A stretch of DNA of 37,823 nt, taken from contig JALHUG010000264.1 of assembly GCA_022866185.1 (NCBI GenBank), positions 1 to 37,823 of the forward strand, read 5' to 3'. This stretch comes from Dehalococcoidia bacterium. Its GTDB lineage: Bacteria; Chloroflexota; Dehalococcoidia; SM23-28-2. This document shows, in pieces, positions 15,748 to 22,274 of the stretch. The stretch's first letter is position 1; each line of letters begins with the position of its first letter. Made by a program: the position numbers and the translations under genes. The notes under the pieces were generated by a model, which worked only from the letters and a program-made list of their open reading frames with translations, was not told the DNA's origin and did not search any database.

Positions 15748-17194
15748 CGGCCTGGCTCACACAGTGCTGGACGAACCGTTCGAACCAATATTTGCGCGAT
15801 TCACAAAATACGTCCTTTCCGTCCAGACGCCCGTACTCGGAATAGGTGTGGCCCGGGGATCCGCACTCACACAGACTGCTCCATGGGCATTTCTTGCAGT
15901 CCTCAACGTTGCTTGTCCTGGCTTTCATCACCTCAAGTTGGGCATAGAAGCGGGGCGAGTCAAATAGCTCTTCTAGGGTATGTTCACGGATGTTCCCAAG
16001 GCTCCACGTTTTGTCGACCCAGAGCTGGTCTGCAAACACGGCGCCATCAGGCGCCATGCGCGGCACCGCATTATAAGAGTAGATGTGCTTCGGGAATAAT
16101 GGTGAGTTCAGCGAATACCGCCCGTACGCATTGTTGCTGAGATCGCCAAAGAAATTCCCGAATACCTGAAGGCGCGGACCTCTATATTGTAGTAGTAACT
16201 CACCCGCCTTCACCCAATCTTCGGTAGAAGGCCCGATTTGGTCCCAGGAGACGTTCGCAGCGTTGCCTTGTCTTTGCCATTGAGAAAAGACAAGCATTGC
16301 GACGTCGCAGCTTTCGGCCAAGGCGATAATACGCTCGATTTCATGAATGTTCTGCTTGGTTACGCACACAAACAACACCGCAGAGCGATTGAGACCAGAA
16401 CTCTTGAACATGTCGAGCGTTTTCATCGTTGCATTGAACGAGCCGTCGCCTCTTACTAAGTCGTTGGTTTCCGCCCGTGCCCCTTCCAGACTCACCTGAA
16501 TCCTGATTTTGGACGAGGTGCGCCTCTTGAGGCGAATGATTTGATCTGACAATTCCTGGGGAAACCTGATGCCGTTTGTGCAAAGGTCAACGTGGTGGCC
16601 GCACGTGACGGTACAGTATTCGATGATGGCTGCGCAGTCTCGACGGAGGGTGGGTTCACCGCCGGATATCGCTATCCTCTTGCCGCAGAAGCTTGGTAAC
16701 TGATCAATGACACGGAGGATTTCCTCGGTGCTTAGTTCGCTCGGCAACTCCTTGCCCGAACTCACGTAGCAATGGGCACAGCGCAAGTTGCATGCGTTGG
16801 TAATTTCGAGGTGAAGACCCACCAAGTCGGTCTTCCGATACACCGATCCGCCACTGGCACGGTGTTCTTCTTCGTTTAGGAACACCAACCCGTGGCCACG
16901 AAGGTCTGATTCCAATTGCGCGGTCTCACGGTAACCGATGGCATTGTCGAATGATGACAGATACGCAGCGATGTCCGACAGCAGTATTCTCCCGTCCGCG
17001 ATGTCCATCAGGCGTTTCGCCACCGAGGATATGATGCACCAGCGCTGGGTCCACGGATCGATAGCAAACACCATTGGTTGTCCGCGGACCCGGACATCGC
17101 GGTATATCATGTTGCGCGCGGCGAACGGGCGGAGTTGAGTGAAATCATCCACAGCAGCGTGGAACGGCCTAGTCACAATTAAAGGTACGTGCAT
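15719..17194 (-). CDS. Radical SAM/SPASM protein with PqqD-like (RRE) N-terminal domain
   Basis: 491 residues. Residues ~40-105 (FAIDPWTQRWCIISS, ADGRILLSDIAAYLS, ESDLRGHGLVFLNEE) fit the PqqD-like RiPP recognition element that grips a leader peptide. The radical SAM core has C135-x3-C139-x2-C142 (NACNLRCAHCYV), the GGE motif ISGGEPTLRRD and RIQVSLEGARAETND. The C-terminus is SPASM-like with CKKCPWSSLCECG (C433, 436, 442, 444) and a later Cys 464, for auxiliary Fe-S clusters. Such enzymes cross-link, epimerise or otherwise modify ribosomal peptides. Here its partners are a synthetase, an EF-Tu and a tRNA, so its substrate may be a small peptide or an aminoacyl-tRNA-linked residue. A GGAG lies 12 nt before the start. 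Downstream it overlaps the EF-Tu gene. Confidence 0.87.
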   Translation of the reverse strand: MHVPLIVTRPFHAAVDDFTQLRPFAARNMIYRDVRVRGQPMVFAIDPWTQRWCIISSVAKRLMDIADGRILLSDIAAYLSSFDNAIGYRETAQLESDLRGHGLVFLNEEEHRASGGSVYRKTDLVGLHLEITNACNLRCAHCYVSSGKELPSELSTEEILRVIDQLPSFCGKRIAISGGEPTLRRDCAAIIEYCTVTCGHHVDLCTNGIRFPQELSDQIIRLKRRTSSKIRIQVSLEGARAETNDLVRGDGSFNATMKTLDMFKSSGLNRSAVLFVCVTKQNIHEIERIIALAESCDVAMLVFSQWQRQGNAANVSWDQIGPSTEDWVKAGELLLQYRGPRLQVFGNFFGDLSNNAYGRYSLNSPLFPKHIYSYNAVPRMAPDGAVFADQLWVDKTWSLGNIREHTLEELFDSPRFYAQLEVMKARTSNVEDCKKCPWSSLCECGSPGHTYSEYGRLDGKDVFCESRKYWFERFVQHCVSQADAIDTPQPS

Positions 17195-17632
17195 AGGCGT
17201 GTTCTACTCCAGGCGCGCATATGGCCCCTGTACTGGACTCCTGGCCCTCGGCTCATACACGTGTGGTGCCTAGAGGCGTCACCCTTGTCAACGCCGAAGA
17301 TCTTGCTGGCATCATCCGCCTCCGAGTACTTCGCGGCGCCTTATGGGGGGTTACGCGGGCCAAGGAACTGGGTGCAATTGTTGCCTCGCCGTATCCCGTT
17401 TCCAGCATGCACATGGGAGGAAAGAAATGCCGGACTATCAACAGGGCAGGGATATCGATTGGAGGCGCGTTCGAGAATCGAACACCTGGAGTCTCGAGCA
17501 GCGCCACGTCATGACTGCGTGAATCAACAGTCTCTAGTGTCATAGTTTGACCGCCTTTCTTCCAAGGACATCCGAGTGTCCAACGTCGCTCATTCTTCTA
17601 ACGACATAGGGTGAGGTGTATCCGCGTGTCCC
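17195..17632. other. 438-nt gap in the synthetase-radical SAM operon, possible site of a precursor peptide
   Basis: No firm gene. Minus-strand candidates: a 96-codon frame 17543-17253 (starts MTLETVDSRSHDV) with a weak ribosome-binding site; an inner ATG of that frame preceded by GGAGG giving 19 residues (MPARSSALTRVTPLGTTRV); and an open but start-less frame with GC-rich third positions (AAKYSEADDASKIFGVDKG) that runs into the radical SAM start. A plus-strand 31-codon frame at 17427 has the best ribosome-binding site. At 17460, TGG plus 8 nt plus 5 nt plus AATCGAA mimics the 3' end of a minus-strand tRNA, but the T-stem does not pair. Minus-strand GGCGC/GCGCC and CTCGA repeats allow a hairpin here. 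Confidence 0.35.
17427..17522 (+). CDS. Candidate 31-residue peptide in the operon gap
   Basis: ATG preceded by GGGAGGAAAGAA, an ideal Shine-Dalgarno and spacing. The product starts MPDYQQGRDIDWRRVRES and ends QRHVMTA, is Arg-rich, has no Cys, and its second codon is CCG, the codon matching the orphan tRNA anticodon. It lies antisense to the operon and could be chance; it is listed because a PqqD-containing radical SAM enzyme should have a peptide substrate nearby. Confidence 0.22.
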   Translation: MPDYQQGRDIDWRRVRESNTWSLEQRHVMTA

Positions 17633-19387
17633 TTAGCTCGAGTCCACCTCGGAGAGCGCACTATCGACCTCCGCAATGTTCAGCAACCACAGGTAACGCC
17701 GCAGTATCACCAGACACGCGGCAAACATGGTGCGAACAAGCGCTTTATTCTTGTCCGCCAATCGGTCACCTTCATCCAGCGCGACCTCAGCATGTCGCAC
17801 CAAGTCATACGCCGACTGTGCCAACCTATGGGGTTGAATCTTGGTGATGGCCTCGTCAAGCGCCAAAGGTGAGCGGAACATGTCCAAAAGCAGAATCCGC
17901 TGGGACCGCGTCAGGTTCAGTCCAGCGCCGGCACAGGCTCCGGGACACTCCTCAAACTCTGAAAGCCGGGCTGCACCCCGCAACAGCGACACGCCGCATT
18001 TCCCCCGTATCTGTAACAACCGCTTCTCGTCGTATGCCATATTTCGATGTAGCGCTATCAGCAGTAGGAAGAACTTCAAGTTGGCTAGAGCCAGGCGCGT
18101 CGCGCCGTTCGGGCCCAGGGCAAGATGAGCTTCCCGCCCTGGCAGGCGAGAGGACAATTCCTTTCCAATCCTCTGGAGAACGTCGTCTATCAACGGCGCG
18201 TCGGCTTTCGACGAACTCACGTCTTCACCACCCCTGGTGACCATTCCATAGTTGACGAGGACACTGCCATCCATCGGCTGGTACCCTAGCAATCCGATGA
18301 CCCAGGTTAAGACTTGTAAGAAGTCACCGAATTCGCTGCCCTCTAGCCCGATCGTCCCATGCAACGCGTACTCCTCAGCGACGACAGCGTTGTGAGCCGC
18401 GATGATCCCAAGATGAACGGGAATCCCGTTCGGACGAACAATCATCGGCTCAGTATTGTTGAATGCCTTCAGATCCGCAACGATGGCGCCCTGGCTGTTC
18501 TTCCTGAATACGCCGAGCGATAGTCCTTTCTCTACCATCTCGTGGATACGGTTTACCGCCGCGCTCTCCAAGAATCTGCGATCAAACTGCACGCCGACTT
18601 GGTCTAGGGTTTGTCGGTGACCCTGCGCTACAGCGTCTGTGATAGTCCTGAAGGCCTCGCGCGTCTCTGGGTCGCCGCGGAGCCATCGAACCGTCATTTC
18701 CTCGCATGCTTCCAACAAACTCGATTTCTCTTGATCGCTGACGGTAGAGGTCCGCCCAGTCGTTTCTTGCTCTAGCGCCTCTTCAAAGAGCCGATAGTAT
18801 TGCCCGGCACCATGGTCGCCCTTGGCGGGAGACTCTTGGGCCGATGATGCGAGATGGTTCTTCGCGAAAACGGTTTTGGCGATGTGTATGCCACAGTCAC
18901 TCTCGATCGACCCGCGGATAACCTCGGCTCCAACCGCCTCGAGCATGCGACTAATCGTCTCTCCGATGCAGAGGTTGCGCATATGGCCCACGTGCAACGG
19001 TTTGTTGAGATTCGGGTTGCCGTAGTAGACCATCCACTTGTGGCCACGTTCGCTCGTGCCAGTGGCGAAGCTGCCCCCTTCATGAAGTATGGTGCTGCAG
19101 GCGAAGTTGAAAAGCGCATGAGGTACCAAAGTCACATATAGTTGATGCCCTTTCCTCGAAATCCGCTCAATTGTCGGGGCTCGTCCTAGTTGGTCCGCAA
19201 CGTCGTCGAGTTCGAGTGGAGACGTTGATACACTTGGGGAGATGACAAAGTCTCCTACTTCCAGGTGACGCGACACATCGATAGTTCCATGCTCGATTAG
19301 CCGGCCGAGTTCGTTGCCTGGTCGACCAGTGAGATACGCTGCAAACGTCGCTCGGAATCTTGTGCCAATGTCAGAGGTGACTTCCAT
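17633..19387 (-). CDS. Divergent arginyl-tRNA synthetase paralogue (class I)
   Basis: 584 residues, normal ArgRS length. The catalytic core has the ArgRS-type HIGH block NPNLNKPLHVGHMRN (HVGH 132-135), then a GETISRMLEAVGAEVIR helix as in ArgRS 'IGDALARILEFLGYKVIR'. The 'FDVYTGES' region is QFDRRFLESAAV. The KMSKS-position loop is GGEDVSSSKADAP (387-397). The C-terminus keeps an alpha-helical DALR-like anticodon-binding domain (KIQPHRLAQSAYDL). Changes from the family: the conserved 'YxTRDIA' segment is VHLGIIAAHN and 'KMS' is SSS. The N-terminal Add1-like tRNA D-loop-binding domain is present but divergent. It probably charges the orphan tRNA, whose two main Arg identity sites (position 20 and C35) are both altered. 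GGGAG lies 6 nt before the ATG. First gene of the operon. Confidence 0.87.
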   Translation of the reverse strand: MEVTSDIGTRFRATFAAYLTGRPGNELGRLIEHGTIDVSRHLEVGDFVISPSVSTSPLELDDVADQLGRAPTIERISRKGHQLYVTLVPHALFNFACSTILHEGGSFATGTSERGHKWMVYYGNPNLNKPLHVGHMRNLCIGETISRMLEAVGAEVIRGSIESDCGIHIAKTVFAKNHLASSAQESPAKGDHGAGQYYRLFEEALEQETTGRTSTVSDQEKSSLLEACEEMTVRWLRGDPETREAFRTITDAVAQGHRQTLDQVGVQFDRRFLESAAVNRIHEMVEKGLSLGVFRKNSQGAIVADLKAFNNTEPMIVRPNGIPVHLGIIAAHNAVVAEEYALHGTIGLEGSEFGDFLQVLTWVIGLLGYQPMDGSVLVNYGMVTRGGEDVSSSKADAPLIDDVLQRIGKELSSRLPGREAHLALGPNGATRLALANLKFFLLLIALHRNMAYDEKRLLQIRGKCGVSLLRGAARLSEFEECPGACAGAGLNLTRSQRILLLDMFRSPLALDEAITKIQPHRLAQSAYDLVRHAEVALDEGDRLADKNKALVRTMFAACLVILRRYLWLLNIAEVDSALSEVDSS

Positions 19388-19432
19388 TGCTGGCTCCCGG
19401 CGTTCGAAGGTCTCGTGGCACCAGCAAGTGCC
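19387..19432 (-). promoter_or_regulatory. Candidate translational switch in the synthetase leader
   Basis: Two helices compete. GGCAC/GTGCC forms a local hairpin (19417-19432) whose loop region contains TTGCTG. TTGCTGG (19421-19427) is also perfectly complementary to CCAGCAA (19387-19393), which ends on the first base of the start codon and borders the GGGAG ribosome-binding site. The hairpin also carries TGGTGCCACG, close to the T-box core TGGNACCGCG, and its UGGU could pair with a 3' ACCA end. The leader of ~120 nt is short for a classical T-box. Confidence 0.35.
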
Positions 19433-19513
19433 TAAGGTGCTCGCCAGACATACCCCCTGCTGCGTATAGCAGAAACGGACATGTAGAGCATTGTGTGTGC
19501 CGCTAGGGCTACT

Positions 19514-19541
19514 AGTTTACTGCTTATAAGCAAATTGTCAA
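19514..19541 (-). promoter_or_regulatory. Promoter of the synthetase-radical SAM-EF-Tu-tRNA operon with internal palindrome
   Basis: Minus strand: a perfect TTGACA (19536-19541), a 16-nt spacer and TAAACT (19514-19519). The spacer holds TGCTTATAAGCA (19521-19532), a perfect 12-bp palindrome between the two promoter elements, the classical place for a repressor operator. Confidence 0.6.
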
Positions 19542-19750
19542 GAGTCTGCACTGGTATTTCGTGAGCGTTTTTCGGACCTTTCCGCCCATTCTCTAATGGA
19601 GACTCGGCTGGCCTCTCTTTCGTATGAGAGAGGAAGTGGACCACGGACTGCGGCGAATGACACCAGGCGGGGGATCATCAAGCCTATCTCTGACGATGCA
19701 GACTTAGTGTGCGGTCGGCGGGACGGCCAGCGTGCCCGGGAGCTGGGCTC
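19542..19750. other. Intergenic, between metallo-beta-lactamase gene and synthetase promoter
   Basis: No gene seen. A hairpin at 19612-19633 (CCTCTCT/AGAGAGG, 8-nt loop) may end transcription from the metallo-beta-lactamase gene, though there is no strong U-tract. ACTTAGTGTGCG at 19702-19713 repeats 12 bases of the IS110-associated repeat at 13442. Confidence 0.35.
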
Positions 19751-21100
19751 TCACGGCAGCGACTCGCAGGGGATGCCATCGTTGTCCCCGTCCAGGTTGA
19801 AGGGATCGGTGGGGTCGGCATTCAGGCAGGCTTGTGCCTTGGCCTGGGTGCCGAGGTCGGAGCAGTTGCAGTCCGTGGCTGCACACGGCCCGCAGGCTAC
19901 CTCAAGCGATGTAGGTGTCGGCGGCGGCGGGCTGGGTACGGGGGTTATCGTCGGGGTCACCGCTGGGCCGCTGGTCGCAATGGAGTAGGTATTGCAGTCC
20001 GAGGTCAAGACCACCGTCCCGTTTTGGTCGGTGCGGTAGACGGTCGCGCCCACAGCGGCCAGCCGGTCTAGCGTATCCTGGGCCGGATGGCCGTAGGTGT
20101 TGCCAGCGCCCACGCTGATCACCGCATCTTCTGGCGTTACGGCGGCGAGGAAGGCGGTGCTGGTGGATGTGCTAGAGCCGTGGTGACCCACCTTAAGCAC
20201 GTCGGAGTCCAGCGCCAGGCCCGCCGCTAACATGCTGGCCTCGCTGTCGCTGGTGGCGTCGCCGGTGAGCAGCACCGACACCTTGCCACACGTTAGGCGA
20301 AAGACCACCGAGTCCTCATTCGGATCACCCGTGAGTTGAAACGGGTTCAGGACGGCGATGTCCAGCCCGTCGATCTGGGTGCTGTAGCCCCGCGTTACCT
20401 CGCGGACGGTGGCGCCCTCGGCGGTCACTGCCGCTGCGAAGTTCTGGTAGGTCTGGGAAGTAGCGGTGTCGCCGTTGACCCAGATCTCGCTTACCTGATA
20501 TTGAGCGAGAACATCGGCCAGGCCGCCGATGTGGTCGGCGTGAGGATGCGTGGCGACCAGGAAGTCGATGTCCGCTATGCCCTGGCCCTGCAAGTAGGCC
20601 AGCACGTCCGCCGACGTGGGGCCGCCGTCCACCAGGATGTCTGTGTCTCCCTTGTCGATCAGTATGGCGTCCCCCTGGCCCACGTCTATGAAGTGGACGG
20701 TGAGCACGGGCGTCGGGCTGGGTATGGGGGTTATCGTGGGAGTCACCGGGGCCTCTAAGCTTCCCAGAGCGAGCACGCCCTGCCCCTTGTCCAGCGTCAG
20801 AAGGGTGCTGAGCCCAGGCTCTCCGGCGAACCAGTACGACCAGCCCTGCGTTTGGGGGTCAAGGTAGTAGGCAGCGACTACCGGTACCGCCCCACAGCTG
20901 GCTAGAGCCTGGCCCGTGTCGGTGCCGTCTGGGCCTTCCCAGACTGATATGGCCCACTTGCCCGCCTGGGGGCAATTGTGCATCGTGGCATCTTCTGCCT
21001 GGGAGGCACCCGACCCTAGCATCCAGGCCAGCGCCAGTAGGCCCAGGGCGAATACGCCTCCAAGGAGAAAAGCCGCGATCACGGCTGTATGCTGACGCAT
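19751..21100 (-). CDS. Secreted ComEC-like metallo-beta-lactamase with Excalibur C-terminus
   Basis: 449 residues, with GGAGG 6 nt before the ATG. An N-terminal membrane/signal segment (VIAAFLLGGVFALGLLALAW) is followed by a ~90-residue Cys-containing region. Then a linker TPTITPIPSPTP (120-131), the metallo-hydrolase domain with FIDVGQGDAILI and the metal-binding HPHADH (185-190), LLTGDATSDSE and KVGHHGS, the pattern of the ComEC/Rec2 C-terminal hydrolase. A second linker TPTITPVPSPPPPTPTS leads to an Excalibur calcium-binding tail (CSDLGTQAKAQAC, DGDNDGIPCE). It is an extracellular or cell-surface phosphodiesterase/nuclease candidate. Unlike ComEC it has no channel domain, so it is not a DNA-uptake pore. 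Monocistronic, with its own promoter. Confidence 0.88.
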   Translation of the reverse strand: MRQHTAVIAAFLLGGVFALGLLALAWMLGSGASQAEDATMHNCPQAGKWAISVWEGPDGTDTGQALASCGAVPVVAAYYLDPQTQGWSYWFAGEPGLSTLLTLDKGQGVLALGSLEAPVTPTITPIPSPTPVLTVHFIDVGQGDAILIDKGDTDILVDGGPTSADVLAYLQGQGIADIDFLVATHPHADHIGGLADVLAQYQVSEIWVNGDTATSQTYQNFAAAVTAEGATVREVTRGYSTQIDGLDIAVLNPFQLTGDPNEDSVVFRLTCGKVSVLLTGDATSDSEASMLAAGLALDSDVLKVGHHGSSTSTSTAFLAAVTPEDAVISVGAGNTYGHPAQDTLDRLAAVGATVYRTDQNGTVVLTSDCNTYSIATSGPAVTPTITPVPSPPPPTPTSLEVACGPCAATDCNCSDLGTQAKAQACLNADPTDPFNLDGDNDGIPCESLP

Positions 21101-21144
21101 GCTTCACCTCCATCCAGACTCTGAGGGGAAAACCCTGCCGCGTA

Positions 21145-21173
21145 AATATAGACGGTGGGGGGGCGCGTGTCAA
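21145..21173 (-). promoter_or_regulatory. Strong promoter of the metallo-beta-lactamase gene
   Basis: Minus strand: TTGACA, a 17-nt spacer that includes seven C residues in a row, and TATATT, 44 nt before the ATG at 21100. Confidence 0.65.
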
Positions 21174-21384
21174 GACCGAGATGGCTAGTCGCAGGCGCGA
21201 CGGCTGGCAAGAAGAGGGCTACGGCCACCACGAACCGCACGATGGGAACATAGTGTGGGCCACCACCCCTCGAAATCACCCCCGGCCGGATGGCTCGACG
21301 AGAACTGCGCGGCACGACTGAGCTCCGGGGAGCGTCCCAACGCTTGCATCTTGGACGATCGCGCGAGAAGTTCGTGAGAAGTCC

Positions 21385-22149
21385 ATGACGATACTGGACA
21401 GGCGTCCGAGCGATGACACCCTTGCATGTCTCATGGTGGAACCCGAGAATCAACCATCCAAGACGACGGTTCTCGTGGTCTTTCGACAGCGGTCGGTGGC
21501 GAACTGGATTGGGGAGTGTCTCAGAGAGGCTGGGTACGCAGTGGCCGTTGCTGAAGGCTACGATGACGCTCTTCGCGCTCTTCAGTTCATCGAACCTGGC
21601 GCGGCTATTGTCAACGTCAGCAAGGTAGAAGGAGACGTTGAGGAATTCCTCACTTGGCTTGACCATGGTCAGCGTGCTGGTGGTATCCCCATCGTCCTCG
21701 TCGTACCAAGCAAGAGCCAGGCCACTTTGGGGAGTATCGGAGCCCGCAGGCGATCCCGCACGGGCTATTTGTGGCGGCCGTTGAAGTGCAGTGATCTTCA
21801 ACACATCATGCGGGACTTCCTTCGGGCCGACAGGCGGGGCATGGAGCCGGGTTCTGGCAGACAACTTGTCCTTGACCCGCGGTTGCGTGTTCTCGAGGGG
21901 CGGGCTGGCCGTACCATTCTGACTCCAACTGAATACGGCCTGGCCGAATATCTCACGAGGCAGGGAAAGAGGATAATAGGCGTCGAGGAAGCACTGACGC
22001 ATGTGTTGGGCTTCTATCCAGGTAACGGGAATCCATCGCTTGTGTGGGCGCACCTCAGGAGCCTGAGGCAGAAGATCAGAATCGTCACGGGCGGCAGCGA
22101 CCTCATACGCATCGTAGGGAAGCGCGGGTTTACCTACCTTGGCAGGTAG
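21385..22149 (+). CDS. Atypical response regulator: pseudo-receiver plus OmpR-type winged helix
   Basis: 254 residues. Residues ~26-150 have the receiver fold pattern (TTVLVVFRQRSVANWIGECL, GGIPIVLVVPSKS, GYLWRPLKCSDL). However, the acidic pair after strand 1 is replaced by FRQ, and the phospho-acceptor position reads IVNVSKVEGD, with Asn where Asp should be, so phosphorylation is unlikely. The C-terminal half (RTILTPTEYGLAEYL, GVEEALTHVLG, LVWAHLRSLRQKIR, IRIVGKRGFTYL) is an OmpR/PhoB winged helix. No kinase gene is adjacent. The start at 21385 is the longest; an ATG at 21433 is possible, and neither has a strong ribosome-binding site. It sits 125 nt before, and in line with, the large BTAD activator. 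Confidence 0.82.
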   Translation: MTILDRRPSDDTLACLMVEPENQPSKTTVLVVFRQRSVANWIGECLREAGYAVAVAEGYDDALRALQFIEPGAAIVNVSKVEGDVEEFLTWLDHGQRAGGIPIVLVVPSKSQATLGSIGARRRSRTGYLWRPLKCSDLQHIMRDFLRADRRGMEPGSGRQLVLDPRLRVLEGRAGRTILTPTEYGLAEYLTRQGKRIIGVEEALTHVLGFYPGNGNPSLVWAHLRSLRQKIRIVTGGSDLIRIVGKRGFTYLGR

Positions 22150-22274
22150 AGATGCAGCCCGCCACTAGCCTCGGTCCGCTTAAGCTGCGCTGTGCGGAGA
22201 TGCCACCGGGACGCTGACATGATGCTACAATTGCATGCAGACTAGGGGCCCTGGCGGCTCTTCGACTTGGATTC

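Noticed and set aside
17189..17545. 118-codon plus-strand frame in the operon gap
   Set aside because: No ribosome-binding site and overlaps the radical SAM start; only the inner 31-codon frame at 17427, in another frame, has a proper translation signal.
19702..19713. Third copy of ACTTAGTGTGCG as a second IS110 end
   Set aside because: Only 12 bases match and no transposase sequence is near; kept as a note only.
21079..22053. 324-codon minus-strand frame
   Set aside because: It is antisense to the response regulator, whose winged-helix motifs are clear, and it has no recognisable domain or ribosome-binding site.
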